A stretch of DNA of 19,343 nucleotides from CAYVBJ01 sp964415185 (lineage in GTDB: Bacteria > Bacteroidota > Rhodothermia > Balneolales > Balneolaceae), in the NCBI GenBank assembly GCA_964415185.1, contig CAYPZI010000049.1, forward strand, positions 1 through 19,343, given 5' to 3'. Every line of letters starts with the position of its first letter. Position 1 is the stretch's first letter. The notes below the pieces were generated by a model. It was not told the origin of the DNA and did not search any database. It worked only from the letters and a program-made list of their open reading frames with translations. The position numbers and the translations under genes were made by a program. Below, one piece after another: positions 7,475 through 15,988 of this stretch.

Positions 7475-7508
7475 ACTCTGCGGAACACTGCGCGACACTG
7501 CGGTTAAC
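7475..7508 (-). repeat. Degenerate CGCAGTGT-type repeat tract, copy 1
   Basis: On the plus strand the tract reads as units CTCTGCGGA, ACACTGCGCG and ACACTGCGGTTAAC. Read on the minus strand it is a short run of (T)CGCAGTG/CGCAGAG units with a period of about 10 nt. It is oriented opposite to the tract at 7584-7633. Confidence 0.5.
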
Positions 7509-7583
7509 CCCCGCCGGATTTACGAAAAGATGATAAACCTTTACCAGGTTTGGAAGTTTTATTTACATCAACTGCCTTTTTAT

Positions 7584-7633
7584 AGCCACAGAGTTACGCA
7601 GTGTAAGTCACAGAGTCTCACAGTGTTTCTCCG
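7584..7633 (+). repeat. Degenerate CACAGAG/CGCAGTG repeat tract, copy 2
   Basis: Units AGCCACAGAG, TTACGCAGTG, TAAGTCACAGAG and TCTCACAGTG follow one another at 10-12 nt spacing and end in TTTCTCCG. Similar 'CCACAGAG ... CACAGAG' tracts are known to me as dispersed intergenic repeats in several environmental bacterial genomes. With copy 1 it forms an inverted pair around ~75 nt. Confidence 0.55.
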
Positions 7634-7694
7634 ATAAAAGCGAAGATTCCATTCATCGGGATTGTGGCTGGACTTTCCCTTTCCCTTTGTCTTT

Positions 7695-9326
7695 TTACTC
7701 TTCTCCCATATAGGGATACGTCCATTCTTTAGGGGCCACACGCGTTTCCTTGATGGCTCTCATCGAAAGCCAGCGCAGCATATTCGCTTTACTGCCTGCT
7801 TTGTCGTTTGTTCCCGATTTCCGGCTGCCTCCAAAAGGCTGTTGATTCACAATGGCAGCAGTCGGTTTGTCGTTGATATAAAAATTACCGGCTGTTTGCC
7901 TGAAATAGTCACTCATTTTGTCCAGTGCATACCTGTCTTTTGCAAAAATGGCTCCCGTAAGAGCAAAGGGAGAAGTATTGTCACAAAGCTCCAAGGTTTT
8001 TTCAAATTTATCATCTTCATAAACAAATATGGTTAAAACAGGCCCGAAAATTTCTTCTTTCATGGTTTTAAAATCCGGTTTGTTTGCAAGAACTACGGTA
8101 GGTTGTATGAAATAACCGGTTGAATCATCATAATCCCCGCCAAACAGGATTTCGGCATCGGAAGATTCTTTTACATAATCGATATAACCGGTAATCTTTT
8201 TAAAAGCTTTTTTACTGATAACGGCCCCCATGAAATTCGAAAAATCTTCAACATCTCCGTATTTGATTTTCTTCACCTCTGCCAGGAATTTGTCTTTAAA
8301 TTCAGGCCAGATCGATTCCGGAATATACATTCTTGAGGCTGCCGAGCATTTTTGTCCCTGGTACTCGTAGGCGGCACGCAATGCGGCTACCACCATTATA
8401 TCCACATCTGCGGTGTGATGGGCAAATATAAAATCCTTGCCCCCGGTTTCACCAACTATCCGCGGATAAGTGTGATATTTGCTGATATTTTCACCGATTT
8501 TTTTCCAGAGGAGTTCAAAAGTAGGTACGGATCCCGTGAATTGAAGTCCGGCAAGATGCGGGCTGTCAAGAACAGGATCTCCAACATCGGGTCCCTCACC
8601 GGGCAGAAAATTAATCACACCATCCGGCAGGCCTGCTTCCTGCAATAATTTCATAAAGAAGTAGTTTGAATAAATTGATTCGGGTGAGGGTTTCCAGAGA
8701 GAAACATTGCCGCACATGGCCGGTGATGTTGGCAGGTTACCTGCAATAGCCGTGAAATTGAAGGGACTAACCGCAAAGATAAAACCTTCAAGCGGACGGT
8801 ACTCCAGCCTGTTCCAGGTATTATCGGGCGAGTAGGGCTGATCTTTCATGATTTCCGTGAGGTACCATGCATTGAATCTCAGAAAATCAGCCAATTCACC
8901 GACAGCTTCGATTTCGGACTGGTGAGGGGTTTTGGATTGACCCAGCATGGTTGACGCATTCATGGTATCTCGCCAGGGCCCGGTTACCAGTTCAGCAGCT
9001 TTTTGAAATATGGCTACACGCTCCTGCCATGGCATTTCCGCCCATTTCTTTCTTGCTTCAAGTGCAGATTCAATAGCCATCTTAACCTCTTTCTCACCGC
9101 AGTAGTAAACGGTGCCAAGTTTGTGCCCGTGGTTATGGGGCATCACCACATCAGCGGTTCTCTCTGTCTTTATTTCCTTGCCGTTAATGATGGCAGGTAT
9201 TTCAATTTGCCGGGATTTTAGTTCCTGCAACTTCTCTTTCAGTTTTTTTCGTTCCGGAGTTCCGGGAGCATAGGAGTTGTAAGATTCATTGGCTGGCTCC
9301 TGAACTTTGAAATAGGCATTTGACAT
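7695..9326 (-). CDS. pruA: 1-pyrroline-5-carboxylate dehydrogenase (ALDH4A1-like)
   Basis: Oxidises glutamate-5-semialdehyde, in equilibrium with pyrroline-5-carboxylate, to glutamate with NAD+. This is the second step of proline breakdown and also the end of ornithine breakdown. The 543-residue length equals the mitochondrial ALDH4A1 type rather than the proteobacterial PutA fusion. Visible residues are SPFNFTAIAGNLP (oxyanion/cofactor region), SLWKPSPES (NAD adenosine region), the general base in VGETGGKD (E293), the catalytic cysteine in GQKCSA (C327), and EEIFGPVL. The C-terminal NFYINDKPTAAIVNQQPFGG is diagnostic for this subfamily. A proline dehydrogenase is not in the window. The gene is single; upstream lies the LA_2272-like gene 150 nt away on the same strand. 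No clear Shine-Dalgarno sequence precedes the ATG. Confidence 0.96.
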   Translation of the reverse strand: MSNAYFKVQEPANESYNSYAPGTPERKKLKEKLQELKSRQIEIPAIINGKEIKTERTADVVMPHNHGHKLGTVYYCGEKEVKMAIESALEARKKWAEMPWQERVAIFQKAAELVTGPWRDTMNASTMLGQSKTPHQSEIEAVGELADFLRFNAWYLTEIMKDQPYSPDNTWNRLEYRPLEGFIFAVSPFNFTAIAGNLPTSPAMCGNVSLWKPSPESIYSNYFFMKLLQEAGLPDGVINFLPGEGPDVGDPVLDSPHLAGLQFTGSVPTFELLWKKIGENISKYHTYPRIVGETGGKDFIFAHHTADVDIMVVAALRAAYEYQGQKCSAASRMYIPESIWPEFKDKFLAEVKKIKYGDVEDFSNFMGAVISKKAFKKITGYIDYVKESSDAEILFGGDYDDSTGYFIQPTVVLANKPDFKTMKEEIFGPVLTIFVYEDDKFEKTLELCDNTSPFALTGAIFAKDRYALDKMSDYFRQTAGNFYINDKPTAAIVNQQPFGGSRKSGTNDKAGSKANMLRWLSMRAIKETRVAPKEWTYPYMGEE

Positions 9327-9476
9327 AATTGGGTAGTTGTTATTTTGAATTTCATTTTACTTTAAATGTAACGAGGTCATACGTATAAACTCAACAAATT
9401 ATATGTTGGCTATCGTTTCGGATATTGAATTGTGCCTGACTAATGGTGCAAGGCAGGGATCAAAAAATCCAAAAGC

Positions 9477-10055
9477 TCAAAATGACCAGTTTACAATAGG
9501 CATAACAGGAAGAACGCCACCTTTTTTTATGACATTTATAACACCAATTTGAATCCCCTTATTCATCCTGTCAGCGATATTGAGTAATCCAATCTGAACA
9601 CCGCTGAGTTCTTTTGCAGTATTTATAAGGCCAAGCTGAGCACCCCCGCCTGTTTTTGTCTCGTTATATAATGAATATTGAAATCCTCTTAAATCATTTT
9701 TTACAAGGTTAACAAAACCGATTTGCCCACCTTTAGCATTTCCTTTTACAAAGTGGACAGCTCCCCACTGGATCCCGGTAAAGTCTTCGGTTACGTGATT
9801 TGCTATACCTATATCCAAACCGGATACATTTCGGTTTTTGCCATACAAAATATTCAGCCGGAATGCTGTGATATCTGTGTCTTCATTAAAAATTTGAACC
9901 GGATGAAAGAATGAAAGCTGAAAAGCTGTTTCCTGAGTAGATTCGGAGTTATTTTGAGCTTGTACAGTTTGAATAAATACACTGCCGTAAGTCAATGTTG
10001 AAAATAAAAGGGCAGTTAAAAAAAGGTATGGTTGCAATGGCTTTATTTTCTTCAT
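9477..10055 (-). CDS. Exported LA_2272-like surface repeat protein
   Basis: A 192-residue protein with a signal peptide (MKKIKPLQPYLFLTALLFSTLTYG..., likely cut after VQA near residue 33). An FQLSFFHPVQIFNEDTDITAFRLN block follows, then short repeats of the form G-x-Q-x-G-x-x-N. These are GIQWGAVH, GGQIGFVN, GFQYSLYN, GAQLGLIN, GVQIGLLN and GIQIGVIN, spaced 16-20 residues apart. This pattern is that of the LA_2272/LA_2273 surface repeat family known from Leptospira and other bacteria. It suggests an extended beta structure in the periplasm or outer membrane. Function is unknown. It ends in MPIVNWSF, an aromatic last residue, which is compatible with beta-barrel/outer-membrane targeting but is not proof. 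No partner gene is obvious. Confidence 0.8.
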   Translation of the reverse strand: MKKIKPLQPYLFLTALLFSTLTYGSVFIQTVQAQNNSESTQETAFQLSFFHPVQIFNEDTDITAFRLNILYGKNRNVSGLDIGIANHVTEDFTGIQWGAVHFVKGNAKGGQIGFVNLVKNDLRGFQYSLYNETKTGGGAQLGLINTAKELSGVQIGLLNIADRMNKGIQIGVINVIKKGGVLPVMPIVNWSF

Positions 10056-10219
10056 AATATTTAATATTAATCAGTTAGTAGTTGTATATGCATGCAATAA
10101 CTCTTTTAAAATAGTTCAATTTTATCAATTTGTTTCTGATAATTACACAATCTGTATTAAAAGATGTACGGTAAATTTTTTAAAGACCTGCATATGTTGA
10201 AAACATTTCAAAGTTCAAT

Positions 10220-11266
10220 TCATTGAAGCCCCAAAATTTCTCTATTTAACTCTTCATCAGCACAGGTTCCTGCAAAATTATCAAATGCTTTTTCTGTTTT
10301 TCGAATGATCTGTTTTGCAATAAACGGGGCACCTTCGGCTGCTCCTTCTTCGGGATGTTTCAGGCAGCATTCCCATTCCAGAACCGGCCAGCCGTCAAAA
10401 TCATACTGAGCCATCTTGCTGAAGATTGCATTGAAATTAACGTCGCCATCTCCCAGTGAACGGAATCTGCCGGGGCGGTCAACCCATCCCTGGTAACCGC
10501 CATAAACGCCTGAACGGCCGGTCGGGTTAAATTCCGCATCCTTAACATGGAACATCCTGATTCGTTCATGATAAATATCGATAAAATCGATATAATTCAG
10601 TTGCTGTAATACAAAATGGCTTGGGTCATACAAAATATTTACCCTCGGGTGATTGCCGGTTGCTTCCAGAAATCTCTCAAATGTTACACCGTCATGCAAG
10701 TCTTCTCCGGGGTGAAGCTCATAGCATACATCAATCCCGTGTTTATCAAATTCATCCAAAATTGGTTTCCATCGTTTCGCAAGTTCTTCAAACCCGGTGT
10801 CTACGAGGCCTGCAGGCCTTTGAGGCCATGGATATACCATATGCCACAACAGTGCACCGGAAAAGGTACCATGTTCCGTTAAACCAAGATTTTTGCTTGC
10901 TTTCGCACACAGCATCAATTGATTTACCGCCCATTCGGTTCGTACTTGCGGATTTTCGCGGAGGTGTTCGGGGGCGAATCCGTCGAATAGCCGGTCGTAT
11001 GCCGGATGTACCGCTACCAGCTGTCCCTGCAAGTGAGAAGCCAGCTCGGTAATCTGAAGTCCCTGCCCGGTTACGATACCCTTGATTTCATCGGCATAAC
11101 TCTTGCTGTCCGCAAGTTTTTCAAGATCTATGCAACGTGAATCCCATGCCGGAATCTGAACACCTTTGTAACCAAGTCTGGCTACCCATTTACAAATTGA
11201 CTCAAGGTTGTAGAATGGTTCATCATCCCCTAAAAACTGTGCTAAGAAAATGGCAGGTCCTTTCAT
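10220..11266 (-). CDS. Sugar phosphate isomerase/epimerase-like TIM-barrel protein
   Basis: A 348-residue member of the xylose isomerase-like/AP endonuclease 2 (PF01261-type) TIM-barrel superfamily. Such enzymes bind a divalent metal and interconvert keto- and hydroxy-sugars or act on sugar acids. Likely metal and catalytic residues are E183 in CYELHPGED, D214 in LYDPSHF, H240 in MFHVKDAE and E297 in VLEWEC. The conserved loop YGGYQGWVDRPGRFRSLGDGDV (from about 255) is found in a well-conserved subgroup often annotated only as 'sugar phosphate isomerase/epimerase'. No MocA/Gfo/Idh dehydrogenase, which often accompanies it, is near. It lies 41 nt downstream of the MBL gene on the same strand, so cotranscription is plausible. 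The substrate is unknown. Confidence 0.88.
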   Translation of the reverse strand: MKGPAIFLAQFLGDDEPFYNLESICKWVARLGYKGVQIPAWDSRCIDLEKLADSKSYADEIKGIVTGQGLQITELASHLQGQLVAVHPAYDRLFDGFAPEHLRENPQVRTEWAVNQLMLCAKASKNLGLTEHGTFSGALLWHMVYPWPQRPAGLVDTGFEELAKRWKPILDEFDKHGIDVCYELHPGEDLHDGVTFERFLEATGNHPRVNILYDPSHFVLQQLNYIDFIDIYHERIRMFHVKDAEFNPTGRSGVYGGYQGWVDRPGRFRSLGDGDVNFNAIFSKMAQYDFDGWPVLEWECCLKHPEEGAAEGAPFIAKQIIRKTEKAFDNFAGTCADEELNREILGLQ

Positions 11267-11307
11267 AAAAAAGTAATTTGGTTAAGAATTTTATCTTTGA
11301 CTAAGCT

Positions 11308-12156
11308 TCAGGGTTCAAGCAGAACATATTTTTTATGTTTGTCCTGAGAGAGTTTACCGGATTTTGTGTAGAGTGAATGGTAGAATAACAAAACCGCATT
11401 ACTTTGACAGGCTTCCCGGAGCAGTGTCGTTTTGATTTTTTTTGCCATTAAGGGATCAGTGTCAATCTGTTTCATTGCATAGTGATTTAGATGGTGTTCA
11501 GTTGGGATCAAATCACCCAAAAAATAAGCGGTTTCATTTTTACTGTTCATTCTCAGGATTTGATGTCCAGGCGAATGGCCGCCTGTGTGAATCAATTCGA
11601 GTCCGCTTGTAATATTGTGAATACTATTGTTGATAAATTGTATACGATTTTCAGCATGCAATTTGTAGAGTTCATCCATCTTGTAACCTGCCCCCTTGTG
11701 TTGCACACTATTTTCTATAACCTGGCGGATTGCAAAATCCCACTCCTGTTTTTGAACCAGGTAAGTGGCATTGGGAAATGTGGGTACGGTTTCAAAACCT
11801 TTATTCACATATGTTGAACCGGCGGCATGGTCATAGTGAAGGTGTGTCAGGATTACGATGTCAATCTCTTCAGGCTTGATCCCAAATATATCCAGGTTTG
11901 TAACTACATTGGAAGTGTTTTTGTATTTGCTGGTATGGTCCAGCCCCCAACCCAGGCCGGGGTCGACAACGATGCGCAGGTGCCCGTCTGATATAAAAAC
12001 AGGGTCAATGCCGATGGCGGTTGAATAAGTTCTTAAAGCCGGATTTGACTTCAGTTTATCTACTTCAGACGGATCTGTTTTTTGCAGATCGCCATTGCTG
12101 AAGAGTTTAAAAAGGCCTTCACTCAGTTGTTCAATATAGAATTTCCCTAACTGCAC
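11308..12156 (-). CDS. MBL-fold metallo-hydrolase
   Basis: A cytosolic metallo-beta-lactamase-fold hydrolase of 282 residues. The metal motif is complete: THLHYDH (H105, H107, D109, H110), TGGHSPGH (H194, plus H198), FLGDLIPT (D215) and LLFYHSLY (H260). This points to a dinuclear metal site. The fold is used for lactones, thioesters, phosphoesters and others. The closest look is the AHL-lactonase/Rv2407-like group with the LGDL and FYH motifs, but the substrate cannot be read from the sequence. There is no signal peptide. It lies between sppA (51 nt upstream) and the isomerase gene (41 nt downstream), with no terminator on the coding strand between them, so a three-gene transcript is possible. 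Confidence 0.9.
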   Translation of the reverse strand: MQLGKFYIEQLSEGLFKLFSNGDLQKTDPSEVDKLKSNPALRTYSTAIGIDPVFISDGHLRIVVDPGLGWGLDHTSKYKNTSNVVTNLDIFGIKPEEIDIVILTHLHYDHAAGSTYVNKGFETVPTFPNATYLVQKQEWDFAIRQVIENSVQHKGAGYKMDELYKLHAENRIQFINNSIHNITSGLELIHTGGHSPGHQILRMNSKNETAYFLGDLIPTEHHLNHYAMKQIDTDPLMAKKIKTTLLREACQSNAVLLFYHSLYTKSGKLSQDKHKKYVLLEP

Positions 12157-12207
12157 TTTATTTTTTTTTGAAGCCGGTTATTATCTTTTTTGAGTACAAA
12201 GCCTGCT

Positions 12208-13980
12208 TTATTGAACTGAAAAGTTAACCGGCAAATAAGCCCAATGCTGTATGCCGGGATAATTTTTTATATGTTCTATGGAATTAATTTCCTTATAAAA
12301 AGGGAACCATCCCGTTATCCAGTTTTTCACTCCTGTATCGGCTGAACCAAAGAATTCCTGAATAAAATCTTTTTTCCTTGGATACACATCCGTTTTATAA
12401 GTTTCAATACCGGCCATTTGAGCCGCAGTTTTAAGCCCGGTTTCAAGGTTGCCCAGGATATCAACAAGATTTCTTTCATGAGCGGCAGCACCTGTCCAGA
12501 CCCGCCCCTGTGCAATTTCGTGTACCTGGTCGCGGGTCATTCCCCTGGATTCGGCAACCCTGTTTAAAAATGTTTCATAAGTGGCATCCGTTGCTCTTTG
12601 CATGCTTTCAATTTCAGCATCAGTCAGCGGGCGAGTCATCGTAAGCATGTCGGCGTGGCCATGAGTTTTTACTTCATCAAATGTTATGCCAAGCTTTTCA
12701 TTATAAAATTCCTGTGTATTAAACATAGTTCTGAAAACGCCAATAGATCCGGTAACTGTATTCGGATCAGCCACTATGGTATCCGCGCCGGCAGCAATGT
12801 AGTATCCGCCCGATGCTGCTACCGAACCCATGACAGCTACAACAGGTATTTCCGTTTTTTTGAAATAATTCCAGATCAGGTCTGAGGTGGTTGCTGCCCC
12901 TCCGGGGCTGTCAATATGTACAACGACAGCTTTTGTATTGTCATCCTTTTCGATCTCTTCAAGGTTTTTTCGGATAAATTGTGACGTTATGCCCGTTTGA
13001 TCTCCAAACGGACCCCCATCTAATTCAGGCAAGATGGCTCCGGATAAATAGAGTACTGCTATTTTATCATCTGTATCTTCGGGCTCCAAACCGGCAGTAG
13101 CTTTTTCAACCCGGTTGTACCTTGAATAGCTGATGGTTTTAAGGTCGTCATCTTCTTCTACGCCAATGCGGTTTTTAATGGCAGTTATCACCTCATCCGG
13201 GTATGCCAATACATCAATCAGTCCGTTTTCAAAGGCATCTTCGATTAAATAGGTTGGGGTAACTCCTAAAAGGGAGTCAATCTCATCTATACTTTTTCCT
13301 GTTTTTTTCTGAACAGCCCCCATAAAACTCTGCGTTGCCTGGTTCAGGATCGCACTGAGCTGCTCTTCACTTTCAGGGGAGTTTTCTTCCTGGATGAATG
13401 GCTCGATTGCCGATTTGTATTTTCCAACCCTTATGATTTCAGGTTTGATGTCAAGCTTTTCTAATGCACCCTTAAGAAATGTTGGCTGCGCGAAAAAACC
13501 GTTAAACTCAAATGTGGTTTGAGGCGGGGCAAAAATAGAATCAGCAGCAGAGGCCAGAAAATAGGCTTTTTCATTCATTCCAATATCATCGGTACTGTAG
13601 TAAAGAAATTTCCCGCTTTCTTTGTATTCTTCAAGATATCCGAGTGCAGTTTCAAGATTTGCCCATGACTCAAACATGAAATTTGATTTTAACCACACAC
13701 CGGAAATATTTTCATCCGAGGCCGCTTTCTCCAAATTTGATTTCAGATTTTCAAGTGAAACTCCCGCTTTTCCCTGCATAAAAATTTCGTCAAATGGGCT
13801 CGTAGCGATTTTGGCCGGAATAACACTGCCCAGTTTAATTTCGAGAACAGTGTTTGATCTTACATATGGTTCAGGTTCAGTTGAACTACTTGAAACAACA
13901 ATAAGTAAAATCAAAAAGAGAAATAGAATTCCAAGTACCGTCCCGATCAGTGAAGCCAACAAAGTTTTGAGAAATTTCAT
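12208..13980 (-). CDS. sppA: Signal peptide peptidase SppA, 67-kDa type
   Basis: A membrane-anchored serine/lysine protease that digests cleaved signal peptides. Residues 1-30 are a hydrophobic N-terminal anchor (LLASLIGTVLGILFLFLILL). The protein has the two tandem SppA halves of the long form (590 residues; E. coli SppA is about 618). In the first half RVGKYKSAIEPF carries the general-base lysine (K189). In the second half MGSVAASGGYYIA carries the nucleophilic serine (S390). DSPGGAA near 358-363 is the ClpP-like glycine loop. Both catalytic residues are present, so it should be active. It is the first gene of the minus-strand run and is divergent from the PYROXD2-like gene with 103 nt between starts. 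Confidence 0.96.
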   Translation of the reverse strand: MKFLKTLLASLIGTVLGILFLFLILLIVVSSSSTEPEPYVRSNTVLEIKLGSVIPAKIATSPFDEIFMQGKAGVSLENLKSNLEKAASDENISGVWLKSNFMFESWANLETALGYLEEYKESGKFLYYSTDDIGMNEKAYFLASAADSIFAPPQTTFEFNGFFAQPTFLKGALEKLDIKPEIIRVGKYKSAIEPFIQEENSPESEEQLSAILNQATQSFMGAVQKKTGKSIDEIDSLLGVTPTYLIEDAFENGLIDVLAYPDEVITAIKNRIGVEEDDDLKTISYSRYNRVEKATAGLEPEDTDDKIAVLYLSGAILPELDGGPFGDQTGITSQFIRKNLEEIEKDDNTKAVVVHIDSPGGAATTSDLIWNYFKKTEIPVVAVMGSVAASGGYYIAAGADTIVADPNTVTGSIGVFRTMFNTQEFYNEKLGITFDEVKTHGHADMLTMTRPLTDAEIESMQRATDATYETFLNRVAESRGMTRDQVHEIAQGRVWTGAAAHERNLVDILGNLETGLKTAAQMAGIETYKTDVYPRKKDFIQEFFGSADTGVKNWITGWFPFYKEINSIEHIKNYPGIQHWAYLPVNFSVQ

Positions 13981-13997
13981 AATTGATTGATAATGGT

Positions 13998-14003
13998 ATT
14001 ATA
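13998..14003 (-). promoter_or_regulatory. Possible -10 box of sppA
   Basis: A perfect TATAAT on the minus strand lies 17 nt before the sppA ATG and would give a leader of about 10 nt. No good -35 box is found 16-18 nt upstream of it, so it is tentative. Confidence 0.3.
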
Positions 14004-14031
14004 AAGTGAATTGGTTTAAATGCATTTTTGT

Positions 14032-14060
14032 TTGCTGAACTTAACAAAAGATTTTATATC
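14032..14060 (+). promoter_or_regulatory. Predicted sigma-70-type promoter of the PYROXD2-like gene
   Basis: TTGCTG (14032-14037) and TATATC (14055-14060) are separated by 17 nt. Initiation near 14067 would leave about 16 nt to the ATG at 14084. Confidence 0.45.
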
Positions 14061-14083
14061 GTACATGTAAACACTTACGATTT

Positions 14084-15664
14084 ATGAAAAAATTTGATGC
14101 ATTAATTATTGGTTCGGGACACAACGGGCTTGTTACAGGTTGTTACCTTGCCAGGAAAGGGCGATCTGTCTGCGTGTTGGAAAGGCGTGATACGATCGGG
14201 GGAGCCGTTTGTACCGAAAATATGTTCCGGTCAAAGGAGAATCCCCATGGTTTTCAGATTGATGTCGGTTCTTCGGTGCATATCATGATTCATCAGACCG
14301 GCATTATTGAAGAGCTTGAACTGGAAAAATACGGGCTGGAGTATATTGATATGGATCCCATTATGAGCTATCCGGTTCCGGGTGGAAAGGGGGTAATCCA
14401 TTTTTTCAAGGATCTTGATAAAACCCTCGACTCGATAGCAAGTGTGGCTCCTGAAGACGTGGATAACTATAAAAAATTCATTGAATTCTGGGGTCAAATC
14501 AACAAGGGTGTAATGAAAACATTTATGGTTCCGCCTACCGGGAAGAATATTTTACTGGAAATGCTCAAGGGCAGATTCAGGGATGGCAATATGTTTAAAA
14601 AAGGAGAGGAGCTGAAATCTCTTCAAAAAATCCTTGGGAGTTATGGCGAAGTTGTGGATCAGTCATTTAAAAATGAGTATCTGAAAGCCGCGCTTGTCTG
14701 GTTTGCAGCCCAATCAGGGCCGACACCCGATCAGCCGGCGACCGGTGATTTTGTTGGCTGGCAATCCATGCTTCATCAAAGCGGTGCCAAACATCCCAGG
14801 GGAGGCAGCGGAATGCTTACAAGGGCAATGGCTTGCCTGATAGAAAAGCATGGAGGAGTGGTTCAGAATAACAGTCCGGTGGAAGAGATTATAATTGAAA
14901 ATGGCAAGGCAAAAGGGGTGGTTTTAGAAAATGGGGAGAAAATTTTATCTGATGTCGTGGTCTCTAATGCTCACGTTCAGACTACCATGTTAAAACTGGT
15001 TGACAGGAAACATCTTGACAGCTCAATGATTAAATCAGTGGAGAATATCAGGGTTGGGAATGGATTTGGTATGGTAATCCGGTGCGCAGTTAAAGAGCTT
15101 CCAATATACAATGCATGCCCCGATGATCCTTATATTCACAACGGAATGCAGCTCCTTGCTCCATCTGTTCAATATATGAATGATGCCATAGCAGATTACC
15201 TGAAGGGTAAACCTCCGGAGAACCCTGCTGTGCTGGCTATGACATTTTCAAAAATTGACCCGGATGTTGCGAAAGACGGAAATCATACCTTGTTTGCCTG
15301 GGCTCAATGGCACCCCTATGAGCTTCGCGATGGATTACATTGGGATGATATCAGGGAAAGAGAGGCTCAAAAGATCTATGACGTGGTTACAAGTTATGCT
15401 CCGAATATAAAAAATAAATTGATAGACTGGTACATTCAGTCTCCACTTGATATTGAAAGAAAACACGGACTGTTAAAAGGGAATGTGATGCATGTGGAAA
15501 TGAATTTCAACCAGATGTTTATGTTCAGGCCCACGCCGGAATTAAGCAGGTATCAGACACCCATTAAAAATCTTTTCTTATCAAGTGCATCCTGTCATCC
15601 CGGAGGGGGAGTGTTTGGTGCTGCGGGAAGAAATGCTGCCGGGATTATCATGTCTCAAACCTGA
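14084..15664 (+). CDS. FAD-dependent oxidoreductase of the phytoene desaturase/PYROXD2 family
   Basis: A 526-residue flavoprotein. It has the N-terminal Rossmann FAD motif DALIIGSGHNG (G10, G12, G15) and the ribose-binding acid in VCVLERRDTIGGA (E33, followed by the flavin-contacting GG). The C-terminal GAAGRNAAG (about 513-520) closes the FAD site. FVGWQSMLHQSGAKHPRGGSGML matches the substrate-domain segment of carotenoid isomerase/phytoene desaturase-like enzymes. The overall look is that of the human PYROXD2-like branch rather than CrtI, and no crtB or other carotenoid genes are beside it. It may act on an isoprenoid or lipid-like polyene; the substrate is unknown. It is a single gene with its own promoter, divergent from sppA. 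The next gene downstream is over 380 nt away. Confidence 0.88.
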   Translation: MKKFDALIIGSGHNGLVTGCYLARKGRSVCVLERRDTIGGAVCTENMFRSKENPHGFQIDVGSSVHIMIHQTGIIEELELEKYGLEYIDMDPIMSYPVPGGKGVIHFFKDLDKTLDSIASVAPEDVDNYKKFIEFWGQINKGVMKTFMVPPTGKNILLEMLKGRFRDGNMFKKGEELKSLQKILGSYGEVVDQSFKNEYLKAALVWFAAQSGPTPDQPATGDFVGWQSMLHQSGAKHPRGGSGMLTRAMACLIEKHGGVVQNNSPVEEIIIENGKAKGVVLENGEKILSDVVVSNAHVQTTMLKLVDRKHLDSSMIKSVENIRVGNGFGMVIRCAVKELPIYNACPDDPYIHNGMQLLAPSVQYMNDAIADYLKGKPPENPAVLAMTFSKIDPDVAKDGNHTLFAWAQWHPYELRDGLHWDDIREREAQKIYDVVTSYAPNIKNKLIDWYIQSPLDIERKHGLLKGNVMHVEMNFNQMFMFRPTPELSRYQTPIKNLFLSSASCHPGGGVFGAAGRNAAGIIMSQT

Positions 15665-15777
15665 TTAACCGGGTTTTGTACAAGAATTAAAAAAAGAATA
15701 GAGAGTCAAAATAATTAAACCGGGTTACTCTCGTTATATGTATGAATGATGTAGAAGAGGATGAAAAGAAATTGAGA

Positions 15778-15856
15778 TTTTCCCCAAAACCCCTGACGTA
15801 GAGAACAGGTTAGTTAGTGCCGGAGATTGCTTTGAAATGCATCTTCGGCATTTTTT
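15778..15856 (+). repeat. Structured direct-repeat element, copy A (terminator-like)
   Basis: It begins TTTTCCCCAAA. A 33-nt block follows (15790-15822) that is identical to copy B except for one base. Within it, CCTG (15792-15795) can pair with CAGG (15806-15809) around the loop ACGTAGAGAA. The linker TTAGTTAG then leads to a larger hairpin, TGCCGGAGATTGC (15818-15830) with GCATCTTCGGCA (15839-15850). This has one bulge and one G-U pair, and six T residues follow (15851-15856). The hairpin plus T-run is a good rho-independent terminator. It lies 113 nt after the upstream gene's stop and more than 130 nt before the hsp20 promoter, so it may terminate the oxidoreductase transcript or a short RNA of its own. 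Confidence 0.7.
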
Positions 15857-15901
15857 ATAGTCAAATTTTCATAATAAAAAGCCACTTTGTCTACAGGAGT
15901 G

Positions 15902-15916
15902 ATGACAAGCGGTCAT
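15902..15916. promoter_or_regulatory. Inverted repeat that could bind an activator of hsp20
   Basis: ATGAC-N5-GTCAT lies about 75-90 bp upstream of the sigma-54 -24 element, a normal distance for an enhancer-binding protein site. A further TTGTCAT half-site is at 15961-15967. Assignment is by position and symmetry only. Confidence 0.3.
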
Positions 15917-15988
15917 AAAATCCTGACGTATTGATAAATACAGATTCAAAAACCAAAAGATTGTCATAAAGGGGGAACTTGTTCGGCG

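Larger units (their letters stand above)
7299..7694. other. Intergenic region with degenerate repeats, no gene seen
   Basis: This ~400-nt region lies upstream of the small membrane protein gene and downstream of the pruA stop, both on the minus strand. It holds a possible promoter (7329-7336), an AT-rich hairpin (7402-7421) and two degenerate CRCAGWGT-type repeat tracts in opposite orientation. No convincing coding frame is present on either strand. Confidence 0.6.

Noticed and set aside
6766..7694. CRISPR array or tRNA in the repeat-rich region
   Set aside because: Repeats are degenerate, with no constant repeat/spacer lengths, and no cloverleaf can be drawn.
10197..10211. Palindrome TTGAAAACATTTCAA just after the isomerase stop
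   Set aside because: Symmetric, but short, AT-rich and without a T-run on the coding strand; too weak to call a terminator or operator.
10621..11052. 143-codon plus-strand frame inside the isomerase gene
   Set aside because: Shadow frame opposite a conserved TIM-barrel coding sequence.
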